NCBI GenBank assembly: GCA_002309015.1
Contig: DBWM01000063.1
Location: forward strand, 59,995 to 97,714
Direction of reading: 5' to 3'
Source of the DNA: Myxococcales bacterium UBA1238
Lineage (GTDB): Bacteria; Myxococcota_A; Bradymonadia; UBA7976; UBA1532
Length of the DNA stretch: 37,720 nucleotides
Shown here: piece after piece, positions 24,897 to 33,560 of the stretch
Layout of the letters: every line of letters begins with the position of its first letter
How positions within the stretch are numbered: position 1 is the first letter of the stretch
Program-made: the position numbers and the translations under genes
Notes under the pieces: model-generated
Seen by the model: only the letters and a program-made list of their open reading frames with translations
What the model was told of the DNA's origin: nothing
Database searches by the model: none

Positions 24897-27017
24897 CTAC
24901 GGCGACACGTAATCGATCGAGTAGACGGCGATTTCTGCATTTGTATCTGGGGTGAGATCGAAGCCAAAGCTGCTCGCATTCCCGCCCGTCCATGGCCGGT
25001 AAAACGCCTCGCCCCTGGGGAAGAGCACCGCTTTTCCTGTGTCGAGATCAAAAGCCGCGAGGTTCGACAACTGCCCGAGACCCGACGATCCGTTGCTCCC
25101 TTCACCGATCATCCAAAGGGCAGAAGAGGTGACCGCAATCGAAGGCAGCGTGGGCTCAGGATTGGGCAGCGATCCCACGAGGCTCCCCAGCCAGTGGAGG
25201 AGATATTGCTTGAACCAAAAGGCGTTCGCATCGAGGCCGGGATCGATCTTCGGGGTTGGGACGCTGTTTGAGGCTGCATTTGCAGGCAAGCCTTCAAACT
25301 GATCCAGATCCCTGCTCCGGTAAGCGGCTGCGATCGCAGGCACATCGCCGGTCGAAAGGTCGATGGGCAAAAACAGCCTTCGGGACTGCGCGCTGCGGCT
25401 TTCGGGATCGAGATCTTTTTCTGCATAGAGCATGGCCGGAGAGGGGTGGTCGCTTGCAGCCCAAAGGGTTTTGCCGTCGGGCGAAAGGGTAAACTGCGAA
25501 AAGCTCTGCCCCAGATAGGCGTGCTCGATGCCTTTGTTGACGCTCTGGCTGTTGCAAACCACTTGTTCGCCGCTGCTCAGATTAAAGACCGCGATCTCGA
25601 GAACGTCGCTTAAGAAGAGCAGATCGTCGCCGTTGTGGAACCGGGCGATGCTGCCGCCTCTTCTCATCTGGGCATGACTTTGGGCCTGAACCCCATCGCT
25701 CGAAGTCGTCGCGGGCGCCGTCTTAAAGCGCAGGTAGTCTTCCGTTACAGGCCGACCACCGGAATCGCGATCGAGCAAAAACGCGCAGGTCTGGTTTTCT
25801 TCGCAAAGGTTCGCATCCACCCTTGGGGAAGGGATGAGCAAAAGCTTTGAACCGTAAGGGATCGCCTGCCTGAAGCCGCCCCCAAAGAGCAGGCCATCTT
25901 CGAGCGAAAGGGCCTCCGCAGTGATCGAGGGATCACTTCCATCGAGCGGCGCGTACCAAAGGCCGTTTGAGGCATTCACGTAAAGAAACCGCTCGTTTTC
26001 TTCGTTGATGAAGGCCCCGCTGCAGCGCTCCTCGAGGGAAAGCCCGGGCAGAAGGATCATCGGATCGCTGCCCTGCGTTCGGAGCAGAGGATCGTAAGGC
26101 ACGACCACACCGCCGCTCTGAAGCTTGTAGATGAGATAGAGCGTATGCCCCTCGCCCCGAACGGTTCCGCAAATATGGCCGTTGATGGGATTTCCGCCCG
26201 CATCGGTGATCGGCGCGCTGTCGCTCCCGTTTTCAAAAGTGACCAGCGCCTTCGTCTGCAGATCGACGATCTTTAAACCCTCTTCCGTCCCCACAGCGAT
26301 CACACCGGGCTCTGCCTTTAAGACAGGCGAGATGTCCCTCTGGTGAAAATGTCCGAGCTCTAAAGTTCCCAGATCGGTCGTCTGATTCGATTTCAGCGTG
26401 ATCTGATGGCAGGCAGGCTCCGGAATATGATCGGCCGTAGGCTCGTCGCCCTCTGCGGTGAGCATGCGATCGAATTCGCTCACCTTGCCGTCCCAGTCCT
26501 TCTCCCGCGTTTCAAAAGCGTCGTCAAATCCAAACCCGCGGGCGATCGAGGCCGAAGCATCTTCGATGACCATCAGGTTAAACTGACCCTCCGGCAGATG
26601 GCTCACCGTAAGCGTCGGCCCAAACATGAATTGAATCGGATTGGGATCCGTTGCCCGCTCATCAGAAGTCAGCTTGCGCGAAACCACAGGCGACTTGCAG
26701 GTGGGATCGCTTAACTTGCAGAGCATGATCGCGATCTGCCCATCACCCTTGCTGTAGCTGGTCGCGATGATCGAGGCCCAGTCCGAAGGAAACTGTACCG
26801 AAGGATTCTTGCCGTAGGTGAGCTTAAACTTTAAAGAGGCATCCCCCGTCACGGAGCCGTCGATGTCGATCAGATGACCGCCGTCCTCCTTTGAGGTATC
26901 CGCATCCCGCCGATCGATCAGATGCCCCCCGTCGTCATACAACCCGCCATCCAAATCATCCGAGAGCTCGCATCCCAAAAGGGCGAAGCCCGCTAAAAGC
27001 ATCATGTATCGGTTCAT
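24897..27017 (-). CDS. Lipoprotein with propeller-like repeats, first gene of the DUF4153-like operon
   Basis: About 706 residues from the ATG at 27017 (GGAGG seven bases upstream; the ORF extends nine codons further without a ribosome site). A short signal peptide ends in a canonical lipobox, FALLGC, with Cys16, followed by an Asp-rich linker containing DGGHLID twice. A beta-rich N-terminal domain (about 60-190) precedes a region whose segments recall a beta-propeller of the WD40/PQQ type: EEGLKIVDLQTKALVTF, FNLSSGEQVVC, FTLSPDGKTLWAASD, AAFDLDTGKAVLF. It is probably anchored in the envelope and may be a protein- or ligand-binding partner of the two membrane proteins encoded downstream. The ligand is unknown. 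A weak promoter candidate (TTGTTG, 18 bp, TAAGAT) lies at 27043-27072. Confidence 0.78.
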   Translation of the reverse strand: MNRYMMLLAGFALLGCELSDDLDGGLYDDGGHLIDRRDADTSKEDGGHLIDIDGSVTGDASLKFKLTYGKNPSVQFPSDWASIIATSYSKGDGQIAIMLCKLSDPTCKSPVVSRKLTSDERATDPNPIQFMFGPTLTVSHLPEGQFNLMVIEDASASIARGFGFDDAFETREKDWDGKVSEFDRMLTAEGDEPTADHIPEPACHQITLKSNQTTDLGTLELGHFHQRDISPVLKAEPGVIAVGTEEGLKIVDLQTKALVTFENGSDSAPITDAGGNPINGHICGTVRGEGHTLYLIYKLQSGGVVVPYDPLLRTQGSDPMILLPGLSLEERCSGAFINEENERFLYVNASNGLWYAPLDGSDPSITAEALSLEDGLLFGGGFRQAIPYGSKLLLIPSPRVDANLCEENQTCAFLLDRDSGGRPVTEDYLRFKTAPATTSSDGVQAQSHAQMRRGGSIARFHNGDDLLFLSDVLEIAVFNLSSGEQVVCNSQSVNKGIEHAYLGQSFSQFTLSPDGKTLWAASDHPSPAMLYAEKDLDPESRSAQSRRLFLPIDLSTGDVPAIAAAYRSRDLDQFEGLPANAASNSVPTPKIDPGLDANAFWFKQYLLHWLGSLVGSLPNPEPTLPSIAVTSSALWMIGEGSNGSSGLGQLSNLAAFDLDTGKAVLFPRGEAFYRPWTGGNASSFGFDLTPDTNAEIAVYSIDYVSP

Positions 27018-27042
27018 GTTCAATCCTCCAAATGCTGATCGC

Positions 27043-27072
27043 ATCTTACAAGCTCCAATCGCGATACAACAA
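27043..27072 (-). promoter_or_regulatory. Weak promoter candidate for the lipoprotein-DUF4153 operon
   Basis: On the minus strand TTGTTG (27067-27072) and TAAGAT (27043-27048) are separated by 18 bp. The expected transcription start is about 20 bases before the ATG at 27017. Matches are partial on both boxes. Confidence 0.28.
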
Positions 27073-27658
27073 CAAAAATGATCAATGAAGGCGAATTTTT
27101 TAGCCTGTCATCTTTCACAATCCATCTCCACCAACTGCAGCTACTCGAGCGGCAATGGTGTAAAATGGGAGCGAAAGGCTCTGTTTAAAATGCAGCGATG
27201 AGAAGCCGATGGAGCCTCAATGGATCCTGCATGCGCATGTGATCACTTTCAATCGCATGCAGGGTGAAGTCGATCGCTTGGCAGATGATCGCCTTCAAAC
27301 TGCAGGTGGAAGTCGGCTGCAATGATCGATCCTTTCTCAAAACTGCAAGGTGAAGTCGAAGCCGATGATCGCTGATCGCTCAAAACTGCAAACTGCATTC
27401 GCGTTGAAAATCGATCTTCCACCAAAACTGCAGGTGTCATTCGCCTTGAAGATCGATCTTTTGAAAAAACTTCGCTGGAAGCTGCCTGCGATGAAGCTGC
27501 TTCCCGCTCGAATTCCATCGCTCCCGCATTTTAAACCCGATCCACTCGATTCCATTCTGCAGGCACAGGAAACCTTAAGCGAACTGCACGTTCAACCGCG
27601 ATGGCATTGAGGGCGAAGGGAGAAGGGAGAGGATGGATTTCTTGGAGGGGCTTTGGCT
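27073..27658. repeat. Long intergenic gap with degenerate 42-bp tandem repeat (TCAAAACTGCAGG family)
   Basis: No convincing gene lies between the lipoprotein promoter and the end of the TolC-like gene. From about 27249 to 27530 a unit beginning TCAAAACTGCAGGTGAAGTCG and ending near GATGATCGATC recurs with starts at about 27249, 27295, 27337, 27380, 27422 and 27464, that is every 42-46 bp. Half-units of about 21 bp are also visible (TTGAAAATCGATCTTCC and TTGAAGATCGATCTTTT). Short ORFs on both strands here show a 14-residue repeat as a consequence. This is the best-conserved of the four repeat gaps. Confidence 0.7.
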
Positions 27659-28999
27659 TTAGGCGCGCATCGTGCGGCCGAGCAGGCGTTCCAGCGAAAG
27701 GATCGCGATCTGGCGCTGCAATTCCGCCAGAACCACCGCAAGTTTCGCCTGACGGAGGGTTGAGGTTGCATCGGAAACATCGAGGCTTGTGGCCATACCG
27801 GTCTCGTAGAGGCGGGTCACCATCTTGTGGCTCTCTTCTGCCAATGCTGCCTGCTCCTGCGCCACCTGATAGCTCCGCTCCTTCGCTTTGACTTCAACCA
27901 GCGCCTTCTCGATCGACTCGTCCACATCGATTAAGGTCTTGTCGTAGTTGAGCTTCGCCTTGTGGGTATCCAATGCCGTGCTCTTTTGCACCGCGATGCG
28001 ATCACCACCATCAAAGATGTTCCAGGTTGCGCCTAAAATCAGATACCAGGCTTCCTGCTTGCCTGTCATGCCACCGTTTGAAGTCCACGAAAAATTCCAG
28101 GTCAAATCGATGGTGGGCGCCCATTTCCACTTGTTCTGATCCTCCAGCCGCTCGGCCATGTTCAGCTGCATGCGCGCCGCTTTTAAGTCGAGGCGGTTGT
28201 CGTGCGCTTCCGTTTGCAGAGTCTGAAGATCGCCTGCAGGCGCCGTGCGATCGGCCAACGGGGGCAGATCGATCATCTCGCCTGTGAGGTAATAAAGGGA
28301 GCTTCGCGCCAAATCGAGGCTGTCGTAGGATTCATCGAGCGCCTTTTGCGCCTGGCTCACCTGCAGCTTGGCCCGCAACACTTCGAGCTCGACGCCCATC
28401 CCCACCTGCACGCGCTTCTCGGCTTCGGCCTGCATCTGCTGTGCAATCTCGAGGGACGCCTGGGAAATATCGATCGCTTCTTTGTTCGCCTGAAGCGCAT
28501 AACCGGCCGCGAGCACCGCAAAGTCCAGTTCGTTCTGGCCGTATTTCAATTGCGTTTCTGACGCCTCTTCATTCTCGTAGGCGTTCTTGATGAGCGGGAT
28601 CGACTGACCGTTAAACAGCGGCATGCGCGCGGTGACGCCGAAATTCTCGGTGAACTTCTCCTGCGTCACGATCTTCATGCCCCCAAAATTGATGGCGGTC
28701 TCCTCGTCGGCCATCGTCACATTGGCGGTCACCGTCAACGACGGCAGGACGATCGCATATGCGCGCCAAATCAACACATCCGCCTGCTCGAGGGTCTCCT
28801 TTAAGAGCTCCATGCTCGGATGATGCTGGCGCGCCATGTCCTGTGCCTCGGCGATCGACACCTGACGGTAGCTGCCTTTATTGGCCGGATTGACCGCTTT
28901 CCGATCCGCCGCGGCTGCGGGCGCATCGTTGCTTTGTGCAAACAGGTTGCCAGCGGTGAGCAGAGGCAGGGCAAATAAAAGGGCAGTGCGGGCGCTCAT
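27659..28999 (-). CDS. TolC-type outer-membrane efflux channel
   Basis: A 446-residue outer-membrane factor. It has a signal peptide (MSARTALLFALPLLTAGNLFAQ, cleavage after AQ) and two halves with the alternating long helices and beta-hairpins of the TolC family. Landmarks are LKETLEQADVLIWRAYAIVLPSLTVTANV, YALQANKEAIDISQASLEIAQ, LRAKLQVSQAQKALDES, MAERLEDQNKWKWAPTIDLTWNFSW, and GATWNIFDGGDRIAVQKSTAL, then YETGMATSLDVSDATSTLRQAKL near the end. It forms a trimeric channel across the outer membrane for the pump encoded just upstream. Its ATG overlaps the pump's TGA by four bases (ATGA at 28996-28999), a mark of translational coupling. The substrate cannot be read from the sequence. Confidence 0.93.
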   Translation of the reverse strand: MSARTALLFALPLLTAGNLFAQSNDAPAAAADRKAVNPANKGSYRQVSIAEAQDMARQHHPSMELLKETLEQADVLIWRAYAIVLPSLTVTANVTMADEETAINFGGMKIVTQEKFTENFGVTARMPLFNGQSIPLIKNAYENEEASETQLKYGQNELDFAVLAAGYALQANKEAIDISQASLEIAQQMQAEAEKRVQVGMGVELEVLRAKLQVSQAQKALDESYDSLDLARSSLYYLTGEMIDLPPLADRTAPAGDLQTLQTEAHDNRLDLKAARMQLNMAERLEDQNKWKWAPTIDLTWNFSWTSNGGMTGKQEAWYLILGATWNIFDGGDRIAVQKSTALDTHKAKLNYDKTLIDVDESIEKALVEVKAKERSYQVAQEQAALAEESHKMVTRLYETGMATSLDVSDATSTLRQAKLAVVLAELQRQIAILSLERLLGRTMRA

Positions 29000-31900
29000 G
29001 GAATGATCTCCTCCCTCGCATCTGACTTCGGCGCCATATGGAAGAGCTTGCGGATGGTTTCGAAGGTCACTTCTTGCAGCTGATACATGACGGGCACCAG
29101 CACCAGGGTCATCAAGGTGGCGAAGGTGAGGCCAAAGATGAGGGACTTGGCCATCGGGCTCCAGGTTTGCGCCACCGTACCGCCGATGCTGATCACGTTG
29201 TTGAAGTCACCCTGAAGAATATGGCGGAAGTTGATGCCGATACCCAAAGCCATGGGGAGCATACCGAGAACCGTGGTGATCGTGGTTAAAAACACCGGGC
29301 GCAGACGGACCACGCCGGCCATCACGATCGCCTGCTTGCGTTCCATACCCGTCGCGCGCAGCTGATTGATGTAGTCGATGAGCACGATCGCGTTGTTGAC
29401 CACCACGCCGGCCAGCGATATGCAGGCCATGCCGCTCATCATGATGCTGAAGCGGTCTTGCGTGATGACGAGACCGAGCGCCACACCGAGCAGCGACATC
29501 AATACCGAAGTCATGATGATGAACGGCTTGACGTAAGAGTTGAACTGCATGATCAGCGTCATGATGACCAGGAACAACGCGATGATCACCGCGCGGACGA
29601 TGAAGTCGAGCGCCTCCTGCTGCATTTCATCCATGCCGCCGTAACGGATCTTGTAGCCCGAAGGCAGCTTGGGGCGGACCTTGGCGTCGATGATTTGCTT
29701 GACTTCAGCCAGGGCTTCAGAGGCGGAGCGGACGTGTACGTCGGCGGTGACCTGCAGCGAGCGGTTGTAATTGATGTGACGGATCGAACCGAAACCGCCT
29801 GCCGTACGGATTTGAGTTACATCGCGCAGGGGAATTTGGGCTCCCGTGGTGGAAGCGACGCGCACATCGAGCAAATCCTCTAATGATGTGCGGTAATCGG
29901 CCTGATATCGCACGGTGATGTCGTATTCATCTTCGCCTACACGCAGAACGCCCGCCTGTGTACCGTTGACCGCTGTGCGGACCGCCATGCCGATGGCAGC
30001 CGTCGAGACACCCAGCTCCTTCGCCTTTTCGCGATCGACGATCAAATGCGCCTCAGGCAATCCGGGATCGTAGTTGTCGTCGATGTTGACCACGCCTTCC
30101 ACGTCGCGGATGAGATCCTGCAGCTCGCGCACCAGACCGAGGAGCACGTCGTAATCGGGGCCCGAGAATTGCACGTCGATGGCCGAACTCTGGGCCTGAG
30201 GGCCGCCCTGCGAAACTGTGAACTTGTAGTCCGCGCCCGGCAGATCCTTGATTTGCTCGCGGATGTATTCTGCGGTCTTAAACGTGGAGTGATCGCGATC
30301 TTCAAAGTCCTTGAATTCGACGTCGACCACGCCGCGGTGGGTGGGCGTTGCGCCGCTGAAGATGCCGGATCCGTAACCTGCGTTGGCGATGATGGCGACG
30401 CTGTTGTTGTCTTTGGCGGCGATCTCTTCAAGGATGCGGACGCGCTTATCGGTGGCTTCCACGCGGGTACCGACGGCCGCGCGCGACGAGATTTGGCCGC
30501 GATCAGGGTCGGCTTCGGGCATGAACTCGTAGCCAGCGTTGAACTTGGCAAAGCTCGCTATGGTGAGGATGGCAAAGATGAAGGCGCCGATCATCACCAA
30601 AATGGGATGTGCGACCGCACCCTTCAGGACCTTTTGGTAAACCTTGAGCGGCAGCGACTTGGCTTCACCGCTTTCATCAAACAGCTTGGCGCCGCGCCTT
30701 GAGAAGCTGCCCGAAACCACCGGGTTGATGATCAAAGCCACAAAGAGCGATGAAAGCAGCGCGATGATCACCATGAGCGGCAGGAAATGCATGAATTCAC
30801 CCATGATGCCGGGCCAGAAGAGCATGGGTGCAAACGCGAACACAGTGGTGGCCGTAGAGGTGATGACGGGCCAGGCGACCTCTTTTGTGCCGTCGTACGC
30901 GGCCTGAATCATCGATTTGCTTTCGCCCGCATGGCGGAAGATCGCTTCGACGATGACGATCGAGTTGTCGACCAGCATGCCGAGGGCCACGATGAGCCCG
31001 AACATGACCACCATGTTTAAGGTGACGCCCATCAGCCGCAGGATGGTGAAGGTGAGCAGCATCGAGATCGGGATCGCCAGAGCGACAAAGAGCGCGTTTC
31101 GGAAGCCGAGGAAGAACAGGAGCACGAGCAATACCAGAATGAAGCCCGTGATGATGCTGCTTTCGAGCGTCGCGACGGTGGTTTTCACCGCTTTGGACTG
31201 ATCCTGCTGATAGCCGTGGTTGACGCCCTCGGGGAAACTGTAGGTGTTGAGCAGGTTTTTGATCGCGTCCGAGACTTTGACCACGTTGGCGCCGGGGCGC
31301 TTTTTGACGCGGAGGGTGACGCAGTCTTTGCCGTTAAAGCGCGAGATGCTCTCCACATCCTTAAAGCCGTCGACCACATCTGCGATGTCGCGAATCTTAA
31401 TGCTCGCACCGCCAGGAGACATGACGACGATGTCGGCCATGTTGGTGACGTCCTGGCTCTTATATTCGCCCTGCAAACGCACCAAATATCGGGAATCGTT
31501 CAGGTTGAGGTAACCGGCCGGGATGTTTAAATGCTCTTCCTGAATGCGCTGCACCACCTGCGCGTAGCTCAGGCCGTAATATTCCAGACGATCGGGTTTG
31601 AGCTGGATCTGGATTTCGCGCTCCAGACCTCCGGTGAGCTCTACTTCGAGAACGCCAGGCAACGCTTCGATGTCATCCTGCAACTTTTCGCCCAACGATT
31701 TGAGCTGGACCAGGTCGAGGCCATCGTAAATATTGACCAGCATGATCGGGAAGTCGGAACTGTTGATCTCGGTGATGATCGGGGCGTTTGCGTCTTTGGG
31801 GTAATCGGACTTCACGCGATCCACGCGTTCGCTGACGCGCTCGTAGGTGTAGTCCATATTGGTGCCCGACTGAAACTCCATGGCGATGAGCGCAAAAGAC

Positions 31901-32157
31901 TCGTTGCTCATGGAATAGACGTTCTTTAATCCGTCGACGTCCTTGATTTCTTTTTCGATGGGGATGGTGATCAGCTGCTCGATGTCTTCGGGGGCGACGC
32001 CACCATAAACAGCGGTGACGATCAACATCGGAATTTGAACATCGGGCGAGCCTTCGATGGGGAGCGATTTATAAGAGTCAACACCCAAAAGGATAATGAG
32101 AAGGGCCAAAATGTAGACAGTTGGCCTGAATTCAAGGGCCTTACGCGTGATGATCAT
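28996..32157 (-). CDS. RND (HAE1-type) efflux pump, inner-membrane permease
   Basis: A 1053-residue proton-driven exporter of the AcrB fold: two repeats of six membrane helices, each with a large periplasmic loop. Clear landmarks are the first helix with YKSLPIEGSPDVQIP, PEDIEQLITIPIEKEI, PGVLEVELTGG, TM4 LIVALGMLVDNSIVIVEAIF, the second-half loop through VNGTQAGVLRVGEDEYDI and IRYGGMDEMQQEA, and TM10 ISLAGVVVNNAIVLIDYINQL. Of AcrB's proton-relay residues, Asp407 is kept, but Asp408 is Asn and Lys940 is Asn. That is a pattern I associate with a widespread non-AcrB subgroup of HAE1 pumps, so it is not evidence of inactivity. The gene sits between adaptor and channel genes, 33 bp after the adaptor. 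Confidence 0.95.
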   Translation of the reverse strand: MIITRKALEFRPTVYILALLIILLGVDSYKSLPIEGSPDVQIPMLIVTAVYGGVAPEDIEQLITIPIEKEIKDVDGLKNVYSMSNESFALIAMEFQSGTNMDYTYERVSERVDRVKSDYPKDANAPIITEINSSDFPIMLVNIYDGLDLVQLKSLGEKLQDDIEALPGVLEVELTGGLEREIQIQLKPDRLEYYGLSYAQVVQRIQEEHLNIPAGYLNLNDSRYLVRLQGEYKSQDVTNMADIVVMSPGGASIKIRDIADVVDGFKDVESISRFNGKDCVTLRVKKRPGANVVKVSDAIKNLLNTYSFPEGVNHGYQQDQSKAVKTTVATLESSIITGFILVLLVLLFFLGFRNALFVALAIPISMLLTFTILRLMGVTLNMVVMFGLIVALGMLVDNSIVIVEAIFRHAGESKSMIQAAYDGTKEVAWPVITSTATTVFAFAPMLFWPGIMGEFMHFLPLMVIIALLSSLFVALIINPVVSGSFSRRGAKLFDESGEAKSLPLKVYQKVLKGAVAHPILVMIGAFIFAILTIASFAKFNAGYEFMPEADPDRGQISSRAAVGTRVEATDKRVRILEEIAAKDNNSVAIIANAGYGSGIFSGATPTHRGVVDVEFKDFEDRDHSTFKTAEYIREQIKDLPGADYKFTVSQGGPQAQSSAIDVQFSGPDYDVLLGLVRELQDLIRDVEGVVNIDDNYDPGLPEAHLIVDREKAKELGVSTAAIGMAVRTAVNGTQAGVLRVGEDEYDITVRYQADYRTSLEDLLDVRVASTTGAQIPLRDVTQIRTAGGFGSIRHINYNRSLQVTADVHVRSASEALAEVKQIIDAKVRPKLPSGYKIRYGGMDEMQQEALDFIVRAVIIALFLVIMTLIMQFNSYVKPFIIMTSVLMSLLGVALGLVITQDRFSIMMSGMACISLAGVVVNNAIVLIDYINQLRATGMERKQAIVMAGVVRLRPVFLTTITTVLGMLPMALGIGINFRHILQGDFNNVISIGGTVAQTWSPMAKSLIFGLTFATLMTLVLVPVMYQLQEVTFETIRKLFHMAPKSDAREEIIP

Positions 32158-32190
32158 GTAGGGGCGCTTTCGTGCGAGGGATTCGGAGGA

Positions 32191-33279
32191 TTACTCGATG
32201 ACTTTGATGATTTGCCCATCTTTGAGGTTGCGCTGACCGGAAGAGACGACGCGTTCACCGGCCTTAAGGCCGCTGGTGATCATGACTTTGTCGCCTTCGG
32301 TGGGGCCGAGGACGACCAGCTTGCGCCTGGCGACGCCGTTTTCATCGACGAAGACTGCGCGTTCGCCTCCCGCTTCGACCACGTAATCCTGAGGGACGAC
32401 GACGGCGTTGTTGTGCGCGGCGAGGCCGATTTTGACCGTGGCCGACATGCCGACGAGGATGCGCTGATCCTTGTTGGGCACTTCGATGCGGGCCGAGAAA
32501 GTACGCGAAGAGGCGTCTGCGGTGGGGATGACCACCTTGACTTTGCCCTTAAAATTCTCGTTGAGCGCTTCGATGCGCACGTCAGCGGCCATGCCTTCCT
32601 TGATGCGGGCGATCTGGCTTTCGGGCACCTGCGCGGTGATCACGATCGTCGAGAGATCGGTGATTTGCAGCAGCGGCGTGCCTGGATTCACGTATTCGCC
32701 CTGGTCCACCATCTTTTTGGTCACGATGCCTGCAAGCGGCGATTTGATTTGCGATTTCTGAAGGCTCACCTGCGCGAGATCGAGGGCCGCTTTGGCTTGT
32801 AATTTTGCCGCTTCCGCCTGATCCACCTGCTGAGGGGTGACCATGCGATCCTTGAGCAGCGATTCCTGGCGCTCGTGCGTGGTCTTGGCGAGATTGTAGG
32901 CGGCTTTGGCCTGACTGACCTGAGCGGCCAGCAGGCGGTAATCGACGCGCGCAATGCTGTCGTTTTGGGTGATCTTGTCGCCCAAATCGAAGGGGAACTT
33001 TTCGAGGCGCCCGGCCGCTTCTGCCGAGATGGTGACATCGCGTAAAGCTTCAGTTTTTCCGCGAATTAAGGCGGTTTCGGTGAGCGTGCTCGGCTGAACG
33101 GTGTAAACGGTGACGCGAGGCGTGCTGGGATCGTCGCGCATTGCCGCCGGCGTGGGGGCTTCTTTGGAAGTGGACTGAGTGTTGTCGGGTTTCGCGCGGG
33201 CTTCGGCTGACTGGCTGCAGCCTTGAACAGCAAGAGCGAGAGCCATGAGGCCTGCTAATGTGAAATGGGCAGTGCGCAT
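32191..33279 (-). CDS. RND periplasmic adaptor (membrane-fusion) lipoprotein
   Basis: About 362 residues from the ATG at 33279 (GGGAG seven bases upstream; the ORF reaches 33366 without another ribosome site). A signal peptide ends in the lipobox VQGC with Cys21. The family order is visible: TLTETALIRGKTEALRDVTISAEAAGRLEKF (first lipoyl half), a helical hairpin with AQVSQAKAAYNLAKTTHERQESLLKDRMVTPQQVDQAEAA, QIKSPLAGIVTKKMVDQGEYVNPGTPLLQITDLS (second lipoyl half), a beta-barrel domain and the membrane-proximal domain with RAVFVDENGVARRK and SGLKAGERVVSSGQRNLKDGQ. It links the RND pump to the TolC-like channel. It is the first gene of the three-gene leftward operon and has an unusual hairpin-rich leader. 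Confidence 0.93.
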   Translation of the reverse strand: MRTAHFTLAGLMALALAVQGCSQSAEARAKPDNTQSTSKEAPTPAAMRDDPSTPRVTVYTVQPSTLTETALIRGKTEALRDVTISAEAAGRLEKFPFDLGDKITQNDSIARVDYRLLAAQVSQAKAAYNLAKTTHERQESLLKDRMVTPQQVDQAEAAKLQAKAALDLAQVSLQKSQIKSPLAGIVTKKMVDQGEYVNPGTPLLQITDLSTIVITAQVPESQIARIKEGMAADVRIEALNENFKGKVKVVIPTADASSRTFSARIEVPNKDQRILVGMSATVKIGLAAHNNAVVVPQDYVVEAGGERAVFVDENGVARRKLVVLGPTEGDKVMITSGLKAGERVVSSGQRNLKDGQIIKVIE

Positions 33280-33289
33280 TTTAAAACTC

Positions 33290-33348
33290 CCGGTAAAAAA
33301 ACCGCCTGAGGGCAATGAATCGAATGAAAAAGCGGATTGTTTGCCCTC
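33290..33348 (-). promoter_or_regulatory. Leader hairpins upstream of the efflux operon (possible operator or attenuator)
   Basis: On the minus strand a perfect 8-bp inverted repeat, GAGGGCAA ... TTGCCCTC (33341-33348 and 33308-33315), encloses 25 bases. It is followed after six bases by a run of seven T and then the ribosome site of the adaptor gene. A CCGC ... GCGG pairing that overlaps the first stem would end exactly at the T-run. The layout suits an attenuator or a regulator-binding site. No regulator gene is nearby, so the role is inferred. Confidence 0.3.
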
Positions 33349-33560
33349 TACTCGAACGGAAGTCAAAGATTTTCAATCAATTTATCTTCCATGCATTTAG
33401 GCCCGATGAGGAGGGCGATTCTCTTTCTTTGGGTAACGCTTTGTAGTGGAAAACGTTTGGCAGGCAGGCTGTTAGGCCTGCTGAGTTCTGCTGGAAGGAG
33501 GGAAATGCTGAGGTACGGACGGGGAGCTTGAGGAAGGAAAAGAGGTTGCTTTACGCAGGA

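Noticed and set aside
27249..27555. Short ORFs with 14-residue repeats in the 27.3-kb gap, as possible repeat peptides
   Set aside because: The periodicity appears on both strands and in several frames because the DNA period is 42 bp; no frame has a ribosome site or consistent coding bias.
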